This document shows positions 1 through 12,400 of a DNA stretch of 64,000 bases, one piece after another; position 1 is the stretch's first letter; every line of letters starts with the position of its first letter. Both the position numbers and the translations under genes were made by a program. The stretch lies in the NCBI GenBank assembly GCA_037447655.1, contig JBBHKE010001396.1:102884-166883 (forward strand), in the 5' to 3' direction. The stretch is from Zygnema cylindricum (taxonomy: Eukaryota > Streptophyta > Zygnematophyceae > Zygnematales > Zygnemataceae). The notes below the pieces were generated by a model. That model was not told where the DNA came from. It was given only the letters and a program-made list of their open reading frames with translations, and did not search any database.

Positions 1-1689
1 GTTTCAAAGTGACCTTGCGTTTCAAGAATAAAGATTGATGGTCCATCGTATATGAGGAAACAACTATCGAAGCCACCTTCTGAGTATTGCTTACAACTCC
101 TAAACACAAAAGCAAAAAAAAAATCACACTGGTTAGCTTGCTACTAAAAGACCCACTTTCGAGGATGGCTTCATCTTTTACATCCCTCAAGAAATTAACA
201 AGTACCACTTCTTAGAGAAATGATGTTTTACAGAGTTGGCTTGTAAGCATCTTTTTGAAAACCAGCGATGTCCATATTTAACTTTATCTTTAGGGTTCAG
301 AGCCAGCGATCACAATTGAGGATCAAAATTTGCATGCAATGAACAATAATAGCACATCATATCCAAAAATTGACAAACTTGGAAAGACATCATACCAAAG
401 GAATATGTTGCATTACCATTCAAGAAAAGAGTTTCATAAGTTTTGAAAGAAATGTGAAATTTATCAATCAAAATGCAAAAAGTATTGACATTTCAGAAGT
501 TGATGAAAACAAACTCCTCAAGGAGTATAATTTGTAGGGCCAAAAGAGAGAACTGGAGATGTACCTGAAATCCAAAAATGACATCCTTTGATGACATTAC
601 CAAAAAATCAAATCCTTAAATCATTCAAACAATTCAAACAAGGAGCTGAGTCCTTAACACAAGGGATACCTGCAAAAATGAGTGATGATTGATAAGTGGT
701 TTACAATGATCAATGATCAACAAATAGAAAAATGATCAATCCTTCGAAACCTGAAAGCCATCTACAGAATGATTAGCAAATCCTTATTGCACAAAAGATA
801 CAGTGCACAACACTATGACTAAACACAACATATACATCATAAGATGTAGATGCACACACCAAGACCTAAATTGAGGCCATTGAGGAACAGGAATACAATC
901 GCAACCAACACAGAATTGACACACAATTGCAAGTCCAAATTGCTCAAGTTACCTACACTATAACCACTACATCCGAACCACTGCGATCCAATGCTAACCA
1001 ATGCAAATAAATACAATAGCAACATCCGCAAGTCCTACTTCCTCAAAAGTTACCTACGTAGACTACTAAGTGATGAAAACTAAACCAATAAGACAACTAG
1101 ATCAGCACCAATGTGCAATGCTGGCTATCAACAATAAGCAACTAAATTATAACCAATGCCAGATGCAAGAGTGACACTCTTGAACACGAGATACATCAAC
1201 ACACTATGCATACATGGACAACATGGTTACCATCCACCATAGAATTGTCCATGGATACATCAAAACACCAGTGACCCGTGAGCAACAACTAAAACAGCAA
1301 ACACGAGATATCATTTAAACAAGTAAAACCAATGAAATGGTGACGATTAGCAAAATCAATCACCACTAGTTAACAACAATGAGCAAGTCATTGATGAACA
1401 ACTAAATCAAGAAAAAGTCGGAAGGATGCAAACGTGAGCAGGAATAGAATCACAATCAATTAGGACAGCTTGATAGAGAAGAACAAGTCATTGCAACCAG
1501 AGACCACCAAAGGGCTCATGAGGCAAAATTAGGCAAAAACAGATATAATGATATATGTTGACGAACCGAATATAGCCATAGCACAAAATTTTCAAGGGTG
1601 TCATACAAAAGTCTGAAGATACAACTGATGACCAGAATACAAGGACACAAAACCCCTGCCACAAGGTGTGGAATTGGATCAATACTCAT
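1..1689. other. Gene-free A-rich stretch
   Basis: No exon, RNA gene or mobile-element domain could be recognised on either strand. Base composition is A-rich on the plus strand, with many short CAA and ACAA runs. The few open frames are short and lack splice context or family resemblance. Confidence 0.5.
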
Positions 1690-2070
1690 GATTTAAGATC
1701 AACGCAAAAACTTAACGTTTGAGATTTTAATATTAACATAAAGATTTCAGATCAGCATAGGGACTCAATGGTTAAGATTTAAGGTGAACGCCAAATCAGC
1801 ACTAAAGCATTAATGCACGGTTAAGATGTAAGATCAGCGCAAAGACTCAACAGTTAATATTCAATATTGGCGGAGAGATTCAACAGTTGAGAATTCAAAT
1901 TAAACAAGAGTAAGATGAAAGATTGGGGCATCACCGGTTAGGACTAAGATTAAGATAAGATAACTGTAGAGACTTAAGGGTTGAGATTTATGTTTAGTGC
2001 AGAGACTCAGTGGTAAAGACGCAAATTAACAGCAAAACTCGAAAGTTCAGATTCTAAATTAATGCACTCG
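1690..2070. repeat. Degenerate ~40-bp tandem repeat
   Basis: A phrase resembling AAGATTTAAGATCAGCGCAA followed by AGACTCAACGGTT recurs about every 40 bp, for example near 1688, 1742, 1776, 1824 and 1970. Copies have diverged strongly, so the array looks old. No coding potential was seen. Confidence 0.55.
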
Positions 2071-3327
2071 ACGATTAGACTCAACTGCAAAAAATAAAGT
2101 TTAACGGAGACACCCAGGCTCACAGACAGGAGAGAAAAGTCATCCTCAGAGTAAAAATTTCACAAAATTTGATTATGATTTCATCTAATTTTGTAGGGTT
2201 TCAGCAAAAAAAAAAACAAATTTTAGATGGAAATTCACATAGATCCAAACAGCACCAAGAAACTTTGTACTACTTTGAAAACTGTGCTTCAAATGACTTG
2301 AGAATTTTACAGAAAAAAAAAGAAAAGAAACAACAACCACCCGCTGAGAGATCTGCTGAAAAAAGGACGTAACAACAGCGAGCTGTCAAACGACTTTAAA
2401 TAGACAGGAAAACCGATTTCACACACACAAGAAAATCTGCTGTGTATTATAACATGACAAAAACCTGTGAAGTGAAGATGCAGCTTGAAAGGAGTGTGCC
2501 ATTAACAAGGATGCCATTAATGGCTACAGCCGAAATCTAAAGCCAGCAAAAAAATGAGAATGACTCATTGCTTGCAAAAAATGTTGAAGTTGAAAAAAAA
2601 CTGAAGCAAGCAAAAAAGTTGCAGACAACAAAGTGACTAAAGATGATTGATTGTTTTCAAATGACAGCAACAAGCTCGGGGAAAGGAAACAATCATGCGA
2701 TGCAATCAGCAAATTCCAGGACTGCTTTCAGAACTAAAAGGCAAAAATTCAACCGGAAATTCCACAAAGAGACAAAATGAAGAGATTGTGAATGTTTTCA
2801 GAAAAGTCAAAAAGTTAGCCTGAAAAAGAAAGCTTCACTGGATAGTCCACTAAATTAAAATTACTTCACTCTCATGTAAAATGTGGAGGATTGGTAGTTT
2901 ACCTCCATTAAGTTGGTAAAGATCGCAAAAACCTTTCTTTTCTGAAAAGATTCAGAATTTCTGCAAAGCTAAAACTCCATTTCGAGCAGCTTTCTTCCAT
3001 GGACCTTGTGCCGGATACGACAAAAAGGGAGGTGCATGTAACCTGTTTGAACTGTAACCAGTCTTACAGGAAAGGTCGGGCTTCTGAAGAGACTGGTTCC
3101 CCCATTGCAAGAAATCAACTTGTCAAAAAATGTAGGAAAGAGGGACTTAGGGCTTTACCGAAAGGATAAGATTCAGATTTCAGGCTTCCATTTGGCCACC
3201 GATTGTAAGCATCGGAATCGATGGACGGACAGGATGCTTCAGGGTCAGCTAGACTAAATTGGAATAGATGTACTTCCAAATTTAGTTATTAACCAGTTAA
3301 AGAAGAAAGTACAATTCCGTATCCTGT
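2071..3327. other. Gene-free stretch
   Basis: A-rich sequence with several poly-A runs (for example 2204-2215 and 2311-2320). No exon or repeat family shared with the rest of the window was recognised. Confidence 0.45.
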
Positions 3328-3586
3328 TGTGCATAGCACTACTGTACAGCACAGTCCACCGTGCAGCGTTAATAATTTTTTCGCCACTTAAAACATATTT
3401 TCTCCGTACACACTTGTCCGATTTTCAAATGGAGACCGCCAATTGAAAGCTGAGAATCTAATCTTTCAATCGCAACCTTCAGATCCATAATATGACATGT
3501 GTGTACGGAGAAAAAATGTTTTAAGAGACGAAAAAAACGTTAACACTAATAGCGATATACGGCGTACTGTACAGTGCTGTAGCACA
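3328..3586. mobile_element. Foldback (MITE-like) element, ~260 bp
   Basis: The two ends are long imperfect inverted repeats. The left arm contains CTGTACAGCAC, GCGTTAATAA, CACTTAAAACAT and CTCCGTACACAC in that order; the right arm carries the reverse complements in reverse order. The unpaired centre is about 90 bp. There is no coding capacity. Part of the arm (CGCTATTAGTGTTAACG) resembles the termini of the elements at 45974 and 50637, so it may belong to the same broad family. Confidence 0.75.
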
Positions 3587-3745
3587 CGGACCGCTAACAA
3601 CCAAAAAATGCATCGGGACCGTTAACACGATAACGACGGTTTCCGTTAACGATGGTGCAATGGACCAACCATCTGGGCTGGGTACAAAGGAGGGGGAAAA
3701 AAAACATTTAAAGACTACAATTGAATAGAAAATGCCATAAGTCTA

Positions 3746-4439
3746 GGGCCTGTTCTCCATTAGGCGGTTCTCCATTAGGCGGTCCCAGTAAACATGCGGA
3801 TGCGTCTATTTCTCATGTTTACTGGCACGGCTTTCCATTATGTTGTGCAAGTAGAAATCGTTTCTCAATTATGATTGGCGCCACATAGGCTAATTTTCAG
3901 ATTCTTAAAATCTAGAAATATTCTTCAAGCTGAAAATTTGTACATAGCATTTGTATGGGCGGAGGTAGTTAATGTTTCGTACGAAATTTTGCGACCAGAT
4001 TTTAATTTTGAAATTGAAAATGAAAATTTCGAAACGGAATGTCAAAAAGGCGCCGCAAACTTTTAAGGTCAGCGGATGTCAGAAGGAGCGTGCAAAGATA
4101 TTTCGGTCGACCTTCATACATCGTGGCGAAAGGCACATGGCATGTACGACGTGTTCCATTCTCATTGCCTGTTCGTGGTGGGATTTTTTTTTACTTTTCA
4201 CATGTACCAATGGTACGCGACCAGTCTGAAGAAACTCTCCTCGCCGAGGAGAGTCTCTTCAAACTGGACAATGTGCGCGATTGCTTCGCGAATCTAAAAA
4301 AGTGAAAAATCCAACGGTCGACACTTACGCCTATAATATTGGAGCCATCCAGTAGACATGTTTCGTCATGTTTTGTTTGACAAAAAAAAAATATGGTATG
4401 AATCTGTACGAAATCGTACAGCATCCAGTAAACAACCCC
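3746..4439. mobile_element. Large foldback element, ~690 bp
   Basis: The ends are GGGCCTGTT on the left and, reverse-complemented, GGGGTTGTT on the right. Inner parts also pair, for example the AGTAAACATG phrases near each end. At the centre is a perfect 10-bp stem, ACTCTCCTCG (4234-4243) against CGAGGAGAGT (4245-4254), within a longer imperfect stem ending in CCAGT and ACTGG. Near the left end CTCCATTAGGCGGT occurs twice in tandem. The terminal GGG..GTT resembles hAT or PIF/Harbinger MITEs, but no target duplication was confirmed, so the superfamily is not assigned. Confidence 0.6.
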
Positions 4440-5704
4440 GCTTTACTTCTAATAGAAGTTCAACCTAAGAGAATAACAAGCAAACTAATGAAATTAACAC
4501 AAGTATGTACCGAATTCAATAGTGGAAATGATTACCCCAAAAAGAAAAAAGCTACACTAGATAACTACCAACAACCTTGACAAGCTAAGGTCCACAACTT
4601 CGTGAGTAGTAACTGCGGATCACATCCCCTGGTGAAATTTACGAAAGGCCCCCCTCGTCATCAGTGCTTGGTCGAAAGAGAGTTGCGGCCAACACTCGAC
4701 AAAGGGCAACTAATACACATGGAGGATAAGAAACAACTAGAAGGCTCGGTGGAAGAATCCACAAACTTTTCCAAAAAATGTTTTTCGCACACAGTCGTGA
4801 AGAGAGTAGTCACATGACCTTTCCAACTATCTATAAATCTTCACCTAAAATGGAATAATGTTGTCCTAAGCCGCGATGAGCTGAATCTCATTTCATGAAA
4901 GTTTTTGAAGCTTGAGCTACTATGCCACAATAGACGAAACATGTGTCCCAATGAGATTTATGAGGATTATATCACGAAGGATCTCCCTAAACCCAAGGGG
5001 CGTGGTTTTGGGCGTTATGGTACAGTAGTCCAAAAGTTCAGAGAAAGGTTCATCAAGTGGGAGTTAACCTTCCACTTTATAGACAATCTTTGTTAACATA
5101 AGGGCGATATACAAAATGATACTAAAGGTAGTGATAGGCGCCACGAAAGATACCAAAATATGCAAGGAGTGTAATATTGGCCAAGGGAATCAAACTTACC
5201 TCTCTCCTCTCCTCTCCTCTCCCTTGTCTCCTTACCCAATTCCCAACTTTCAAGTTTAGACAATGTGACTCTAAACTAATTTGTTTGTTGTAGTAATTTT
5301 GATTATATAGAAGGATTATTCCCTCGTCGAGAAGCTGTTTTTCTAATATTTTACAATATTTAACCTATATAGCCACCGTTAAACTAAAAACATTTTTAGT
5401 GAGTTGGGCTACTATGGTATTCATACTCAATTCACGTGGACGACATTGCTAATTTGGCTCACGTGGTGTCTTAAGAACCCCGTGTTTGTTGGCATGCAGC
5501 ATTCCATTTTGACGTGGCCGCTCAAGATGCAACGACCTCGAAGAAATGAGTCAACGCGCACCAGGACTAAGTGTTATCTTCATACCATTGATTGTAAAGA
5601 TCTTCCTTAGAATTGTCTTTCGTGACCCTCTTATAAAATGGCACTAGATGATCTTTTGAAGTTATAGGAACCCGTAGCCCCTCCCTACTAAAAGATAACA
5701 AATC
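4440..5704. other. Gene-free stretch with CTCTC microsatellite
   Basis: No family resemblance was found in the short open frames here. A short CTCTC repeat lies at about 5203-5223. Confidence 0.4.
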
Positions 5705-5905
5705 AAACAATGTATACAGAACAATGAAAGTGTTCCTCCAAAATTCAATATGTTAAATACAACCAAAGTACAAATCTCCTTTAGTTGTTGATCTTTCTAC
5801 GCCTCCATAACAATCTACGGCTCCAAAAAGATAACTCTACCACTAAGTCACAACAAGTATATATATGTACACGATTAGAAACGCGTAAGAGTCAACTTGG
5901 TGAAG
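5705..5905 (-). repeat. Diverged copia LTR fragment
   Basis: Read on the minus strand this matches the 3' part of the LTR at 27498-28072. Shared phrases include the TATATATA box region, the TAGAAAGATCA-like phrase and GGAGGAACACTTTCATTGT. The LTR 5' half (the TGTTAGG end) is not recognisable further right. It could be the 3' LTR of the decayed minus-strand element at 7520-9030. Confidence 0.65.
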
Positions 5906-6380
5906 AGCAATCGAACTGACAGAGGACCAAATAGTCCGTACTACGCTTGGGGCAAAAAGTTAAACATCTGGCTACGGCTAGATCCGCGGCCGGAAGTTAT
6001 TATTTGATCCGCAGTTATAAGCCAAACCACCAAGAAAAGGACACGGAAGTGCCAAGCTTTGACTTAATGTAATTAATTAACCACTGGTCAGCTGAATCTG
6101 AACTGAATTGACACAGACAGCTAACAGCAAACTCTAGATCACAGGCCGGAAGTCTACGTGGCAATCCACAATGTACCCTCCACTAGGGCTGGTGGAAGCT
6201 AATACTATGTGGCGGAACTGCGATCTTTCAGACGGTAGAACTTTGTCGTCCAGCCTCCGTTAGGCACGAAACAAAGAGCGTCTTGTTCAGTAGAGGAAAT
6301 ACTTCAATCCTTCCGGCAGGTTGTGCTGGCTTCCCCGTAATCTGAGAATAGTACGGTCGGAAGGGTACAGAAATCCTCGG
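5906..6380. other. Unassigned stretch between LTR fragment and gag remnant
   Basis: No feature recognised. It may be decayed retroelement sequence because of its neighbours. Confidence 0.35.
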
Positions 6381-7508
6381 TAATGTAGAAGTGTGCCTGA
6401 AAAGCACTTGAGCTTGACATTTCTTCTTTTGGAGTTTATGAGCGGCCGTAAAGGTAGGATTTCGGGTGAAATATCCTTAACGCACGGCGGTCAACTCGGC
6501 AGCCATCGCGGCCAATTGTTGACTTTGTTGTTGGATGATATTCTCTGGGCTGAGTCTGGCCTAACCAAATGGCGCTCGTTTTGGTTCGTCCATTGTTTGA
6601 CGCCCCGAGGGGTAAAGGAGCTGGAGGGGGATAGGATTTACTACGATTTCTCTTCCACCAGTAGACAAAGCATATTGCATCATTTATTTTGGGACCCCAT
6701 TCTTTCAGAATCATTCACCCTCTTTGTGTCCCATGAAACCACAAGACTCACACTTCGAGCCCTTAGTGGTGTATTTACTTCTTAACTCATTGGAGATTTG
6801 AGCATCATCGACTTTCGGGATTTTGATTTGTCTCAGCTAGGATTGAGACATTTTGACCATTTCAAACCGAAGAGTGGGTCGATAGGTATCCTTATTGACG
6901 GGTGTTTGGTCTCCTTCCACCCCTCCTTGTCTGCGTTTATGTTGTTTTCGGGTCCTTTCTCTGCGATCCTTTTGAAATTGAGTTTTCTTGATAACCAATT
7001 CAGGTTTTAGTTTTTGGGGACAGTATTTCCATCCGTGACCTGCTTGTTGGCAATTTAGACAATGATAGAGAAATACTTTTTCATCCGCCCCCATTGCCGG
7101 TTCAACCCTTTTCTTCGCCTCTTGCTTCCCTTTAAGCTTCCGCAAGGCTCACAGTTTCCCTTGTTATTCCTATCTCAAAGATGTTTTCTCGGCCAACCCT
7201 GCAAAGTTAACCCTGGCCCTGCTAGTGACAACCTTTTCCCGTGCCTCGCTGTGGACGAAATGATCGTACATTTTCATAGCACCAAAGAAATGTCATTGGC
7301 CGAGGGATTTATGTCATGAATTGCCTGGCCTGCAATCCAATTATCCAGATTAGTTTGCCTTGTTGGCCAAACAAATTTCGGATAGCGATAAAATATTTTG
7401 TTGCCATAGCCAGAAGATCAATTGTTGACAGTTTTGTCTTCTGGCATAGGCTGGAGAGCCGATTGAAGAGTGTCTGCGGTGTCTCATTTTCAAACATCCC
7501 CAAAGACG
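6381..7508 (-). pseudogene. Decayed gag-like region of a second retroelement
   Basis: On the minus strand an open stretch at 7309-7503 contains NETPQTLFNRLSSLCQKTKL, a helical gag-like phrase. It is followed at about 7070-7020 by the zinc knuckle CLNCQQAGHGWKYC (C-x2-C-x4-H-x4-C) and near 6745 by a partial knuckle, CESCGFMGH. Stops and frame changes break the region. It does not resemble the gag of the copia family at 28111 and directly abuts the truncated integrase of that family at about 7510. It is therefore likely another LTR element joined by insertion or rearrangement. Confidence 0.6.
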
Positions 7509-7519
7509 ATGTATGAGTT

Positions 7520-9030
7520 AGTCGTATGGAGCATTGACAGCACCATCTCTTACAATGTTTTGTTCTTCCTCTGTGCTTTTGTATTCGATTGTGGGGAATA
7601 AGGAGTCGTGAGCTGCTTCTTAATTCCCGTCTCCTTGCAATATTCAGAGAAGGGAAGGAATTCACCTCCACGAATTGATCGTATTGCTTTAACCTGCCTC
7701 CCAAATTCTTTCTCAACCATAACCACAAAACCTTTAAATGTCTCTAATGCTTATGACTTTGCCTTTAAAAGGTACACCCATGACTTCTTGCTGAAATCAT
7801 CAACTATCACCATAATGTATTTATTTTTTCCAATGGTTTCTAGATATATGTCACCACAAAGATCTACATGGACTAGATCTTAAGGGGCATTCACCTTGAA
7901 TTGAAGATCTTTACCGGATGAGGCTTCCTTTTATGCTTCCCTTTTGTGCATCATACACATCTGATGACCTTTTCTCCTGTCGTCACGTCTAGTCCCCGAA
8001 CCGCACCATGACGAATCATCTCTTTGATATTACTCTCTGAAGTGTGACACATACGATGATGCCACAACGTGAGGTCCTCCTTGTTGACCTCAGCCGAATG
8101 AAGGTGCCCTTCTTCGTCCGCCGTCCTATTTTCTGGTTTTCTCCAAATCAGCCTACTTTGCATATTTTCAGTTACAACCCCCTCTTCAAATGGTCCTGTT
8201 TTACTACTCAAAATGATTCTACCCCCTTCCATGCATGTGGCTCTTCCACCTTTCCTTTGAAGTTGTGGGACACTTAAGAGATTGATGCACCCCCCCGGAT
8301 TATAAAGCACATTATTAAAACGTACTCTATTGACTCTAGTTTTTCCTTCCCTATCTTGTGTCGGTAGATCCAATCGTACTGTTCCCACTGTATCAATAAC
8401 CATCATCGAACCGTTAGCCACTATGATGGATTTTGGTATAGTGAGTTTTCTAATATCATTGAATAATCTTAGGTCTGAACACATGTGATGGGTAGCTCCT
8501 GAGTCTATGATCCAATTGTTGAATTTTCCTTTACCCTCTTTGCCTTTGTGTGAAATAGGATATCCTCGTTTTCCTTTGATTCATCTATAAGTGAAATGAA
8601 ACATTCTCGATCTTGTCCCACTGGCCCATCCCCAACAAAATCCCCTCTACCTGATGAACCAATTCCTCCACTTCCTCTGCCTCTAAATTGCCCTCCTCCG
8701 TAATTGTTTCCCTTGTTTTGATAACAACCGCGACTAGTGTGTCCCCATTTATGACAAACGTTACACTGTTTACTTTTGTATGGGCATTCAAAAGAGCCAT
8801 GCCCAATCTCGTTACAATTGTAACATGTTATCTGAGAGGTATCACGTTGATATGAGCCTCTCCCTGTGCCGTGTGACCTGCCTCCTCATCCACGATGTCC
8901 ACCTCCTCTCCCCCTAGATCCCCTGAAGTTGTAAGCTCCTCCGTCATCCTCCTCTTGATAACTCTGATAGGATGACCCCTTGCTTTCCTCTTTCGGTGTT
9001 GCTTTCTCCTTCTCTGTACTCGAGAGAGTG
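7520..9030 (-). pseudogene. Decayed Ty1/copia gag-protease-integrase (same family as 27498-33366)
   Basis: Read from 9030 down to 7520 this parallels the internal region of the young element at 28.9-30.4 kb. In order there are an RGG-rich gag tail, two zinc knuckles (CYNCNEIGHGSFEC and CNVCHKWGHTSRGC), a protease region with LPITCVQT in place of the expected DSGATHH context, and the gag-pre-integrase and HHCC regions (LWHHRMCHTSESN, 8484-7951 open). The integrase core follows (VIVDDFSKKSWV, RSIRGGEF-like). Stops and frameshifts are frequent. The copy ends inside the integrase near 7515, so reverse transcriptase and RNase H are missing. Confidence 0.85.
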
Positions 9031-9059
9031 AAATGAATGTCCCCTTGTGCCAAATTAAG

Positions 9060-9720
9060 GGTTTTTATCTGTCGTTTTTCTTATAAACCTATCGGCGTAC
9101 TGTTGAAGTTACAACCGTACGAAGAATGTGGAAAAAGAAAAGTGTAATTTGCGTCAACGTCAAACTTAGAATGTACAATATGTTGTCGTTTTGTGTTTTA
9201 CGACCAATGGCCACTTCAAGAAACGACATCTTCAGATTTTACCTTAAAACACATCGGTGATGAGTTTTAAATTAAAGTATCATTGATCCAAAAATAGAAA
9301 AACAACTTCGCAACCCTAAAAAATATCAAAATTTTAAACAATCTCAAACAACAAGAAAAAGAACACGATTCGGTATGTTTTGACCGTTTGCGTCCAGTAT
9401 GCCGTGGTTTAGTACGTAGGTTTTTTTTGCAAGAGTCTCAGAATTTCGATGCCATTTCACGTCGACATGACATGAGATGCAAAGGCAAAGAGCGTTTTCT
9501 TCAACCATAAACAACATACGGCTGAAAGACTCAATGTCTACATTGTCACGGAAATATATGCAACGTAATAAGCAACTACAAAAACAACCGTCATAGACTT
9601 AAATGACGATTTCGTTTTTACGTATTGGGACACATGAAAATAGTTTATGGAGAATCTTTACTAGAATATAAAGTTAAGTTCTCTAATTTACAATTACACG
9701 GGGATCCTACGAGTTATTAT
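9060..9720. repeat. Dispersed repeat, copy 1
   Basis: This shares an ordered series of phrases with 55410-55975: CTGTCGTTTT, CAACCGTAC, TTGTTGTC/TTGTCG then TTGTGTT, GGCCAC then CGTCATCTTCA-like, AGGCAAAGAG, and TCTACAATGTCACGGAAA. Homology is visible over about 600 bp. A shorter copy lies at 60700-60920. No coding capacity is apparent, so it is probably a non-autonomous element. Confidence 0.65.
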
Positions 9721-10243
9721 TACTTTAAGGTAATATTCACCAAAACATTATGGACCTTTGTTAAGTAAGACTCTTGTTCCTCTGTGGAATAATTCTATAA
9801 CTACGCTTGTGTGAATGTGTGAATTTGGTGTGTATTCGATCCATCATATACTAATAATGACACATTGAAAGAGTCATTTAGAACCACAATTATTTTCTTA
9901 AATCTGAATGGAGCGTTACCAATCACAATAGGGGAGGGAGAAGGACCGCAAGAGGAGGAGGTACCGGGCCCTATTTCAGTCGTATCTTTGCAACGAGATA
10001 CCGGAAACACACGCCGTAAATTCTGCTGAGAAGAGGACTTATAAAGCTATACAACAACCTATGACAAGTCAAAATCCGGTGAGCGACCGCGAAAACCGTT
10101 TGTTACCAAGTATGACAATCTACAACGGTCTCTTACTCGGGTACCAGTCCGTATTTCGCGCATATCTTCCGAACAACAAATCAGCATCATGCGCCGTTAA
10201 TTGTGTCGTAAAGACGACTTCTAAGGCTACGCAAAGTGTTTTC
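9721..10243. other. Unassigned stretch next to LTR
   Basis: No primer-binding site or gag sequence is seen directly beside the LTR at 10244. Two phrases of the type CGCCGTTAATT/CGCCGTAAATT followed by GACTTATAA/GACTTCTAAGGCTA recur at about 10010 and 10195, indicating an internal duplication of about 170 bp. Confidence 0.4.
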
Positions 10244-10802
10244 TGAAAGATCACAAACCAAATAACATACATACACAACAAAGGTGTTCCTCCAAAAGCA
10301 TTCAATATATTAAGCACAATGCAAATACAACTCCTTTCTGTCTCTTCCTTTTGCTTCTGACCTTTCTACGCCTTCTTAACAAGCTACGCCTCAAAAAGAT
10401 AATACTACCACGAATTCTCAACAAATATATATAGGTACACGACTAGAAACACGTAAGGGTCAACGTAGGGAAATGAACGACCGACAAGTTGAACCGACTT
10501 GAACAACACGGTACGACTAGGAAAGTCAACCGCGAACCAACTTGAATCACACGGTACGACTTGAACTTACGTGAACCGAAACTACCAAGCAATTTCCACG
10601 TCACTTCTATAGTACTATTCAAACCTACGTGAAACGAAATGAACATTTGATTTCTACGTCACTTCAAATATCTAGCGACGAAACTTCTTCGTCGCTGGTA
10701 CTTCAAATATCTAGCGACGAAACTACTTCGTCGCTGGTTGTCGCTACTTTAGCTACGAGAATGACTCGTCGCTAAAAGAGTTCTCAGTACCATATCCTAA
10801 CA
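10244..10802 (-). repeat. Copia LTR, minus strand
   Basis: A full-length LTR of the same family as 27498-28072, reversed: it begins TGTTAGGATA at 10802 and ends CTTTCA at 10244. About 559 bp against 575 bp in the young element. It carries two nearly identical AGCGACGAAAC...TTCGTCGCT stem units in direct tandem (10673-10735), a different arrangement from the young LTR. The flanking 5-mers are not equal and no primer-binding site adjoins it. It is either a solo LTR with a lost duplication or the displaced 5' LTR of the relic at 7520-9030. Confidence 0.8.
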
Positions 10803-10804
10803 GG

Positions 10805-10878
10805 TTCCTCTCTCTTTCATCTTGGATATCTTTCTCCATTATCTCTCTCTTTCGCCCACCATGCCTTTACCTTCTACA
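10805..10878 (+). repeat. Direct repeat, left copy (pair with 13693)
   Basis: Seventy-four bases starting TTCCTCTCTCTTTCATCTTG and ending CCTTCTACA recur almost unchanged at 13693-13766. The LTR at 10244-10802 ends two bases before this copy. The pair, about 2.9 kb apart, may be remains of LTRs or a duplicated segment. Confidence 0.7.
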
Positions 10879-10899
10879 GGTTATGGGCCACACCATGCT

Positions 10900-12400
10900 C
10901 GTCATTTGTGCAATTCCTCCTATTTTTTGCACTTCTTTTTTTTCTTTTTTTTTGGCAAATCATTTCTTTTGTAAGCAAATTATTTTCAAGACATTGTTTA
11001 AAGATTACATTTTCGATCGTCCCATTTTTTCCATTTTTTCCATTTTGGCTCTTTTAATGCCATATTTTTGGAATTTCCAATATATATATATTTTTAAGGG
11101 TTTATTTCTCGTTTATACCTTTTTTTTTATCCTTCCCCTTTCATTGTTTCCGTTTTTGGAGGGTCCTTGGCTTGTTGAAGCAATCGAAGTTCATTCTTCG
11201 AAAATCTCTCCTACATCCATTTTTTCCCTCTTTTCAACATTCCGATTTTGTCTCTCTTTATTTTTCGGCAATTTGGAGGCCTCCCCTGAGTGTTTGAGTA
11301 CCCAAAGTTTCGTCTTTGAAGATCCCTCAATCATTCAATTTCTGCCTCTAACCGCCATTTTACCTTTTTTTGGACATCTTTTCGGTATATTGGAGCATCG
11401 GAGGGACTTTTTTTTTATTTTACCTTCCCTTCCAAATTTTCCCAATTTCCGTTTTTTCCACTCAATCATCCACCTTATTTTGAGGAACTTTTTTATCTAT
11501 CCCTAATTTCGGCATTTTCGAGACTTCCCCGGTTTGTTAGAGTACTAGAAGTTTTGTCTTTGAAAATCCCCTCTACATTCCATTTTGACCTATATTCGCC
11601 ATCCTCCCTTAATGGAGATTTTTTTGGTTCATTGGAGCATTGGAAGGATTTTTCATTTCTTTCCCAAATTTCCAACGCCTCCATTTTCTCCCTCCACCAA
11701 CCACTATTGTTTTGTCCCTTTTTTATGGGACTTTTCTATTCCCCCAAATTTTTGTCTTTCCATTGAGCATTTCTTTTTATTTTTACACTCTTCACCAATT
11801 TTTTATTTTTCTATCTTGCTTTTATTGACAAATTTGTTCTTTATTTTCTCTCCTGTTAACCTTCCAAACACCATTAATCATAACAAAATTTGTTACATCC
11901 ATTATACTCTCCCATACTTACAAAGTTGGACGCATTACCATTTTTTTTTTTTTTTGTTCTTCCTCTTTTATTTTCTCTTATTCTTTCATTCTCTCATTTT
12001 TCACTACTAGAAATGAGAGGGAGTATTGACATACATTTCTAGTTGTGAAATTCCCACTTTCCACTCTATATAATTCCCTATTCATGGACTACCTTTTCAC
12101 TTAGTCTCTATAATTGTGACATACCTTTTTTGCATTCACTAAATTCTCTATATGCTCTCCATTTTTTTTGTGACATTCTTGTTTTTTACTAAATTCCTTT
12201 GTTAACCATCCACTCTCACTTAGCCTTTATAGAGGCCTTTTTGTTTTGGAATCATTTTTTCTATCACTTCCATTTTTCTCACATTGACTCCGTTATAATT
12301 CCTTTAACCTCTTTCAATCATCTTCTTTATGTATAACACTTTAATTCTCTCATCTTCCCCAATAGTGTCTATGTATTTTTCACATCATTTTCTATTTTTT
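10900..12400. repeat. T-rich degenerate repeat block
   Basis: Plus strand is T/C-rich with endless CATTTTT phrases. Three diverged copies of a longer unit can be seen at 11160, 11276 and 11519: a phrase like CTTGTTGAAGTACTCGAAGTT, then TTCTTTGAAAATCCCTC and TACATTCCATTTT. Open frames are a by-product of composition, giving Phe/Leu-rich peptides without domains. Confidence 0.5.
12010..12056 (+). promoter_or_regulatory. Possible polypurine tract and LTR start (copy 1)
   Basis: The phrase GAGAGGGAGTATTGACATAC followed by TTTCTAGTTGTG aligns with 13093-13130. The purine run before TATTGA/TGTTGA is typical of a copia polypurine tract followed by an LTR 5' end. No matching LTR 3' end was defined. 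Confidence 0.35.
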
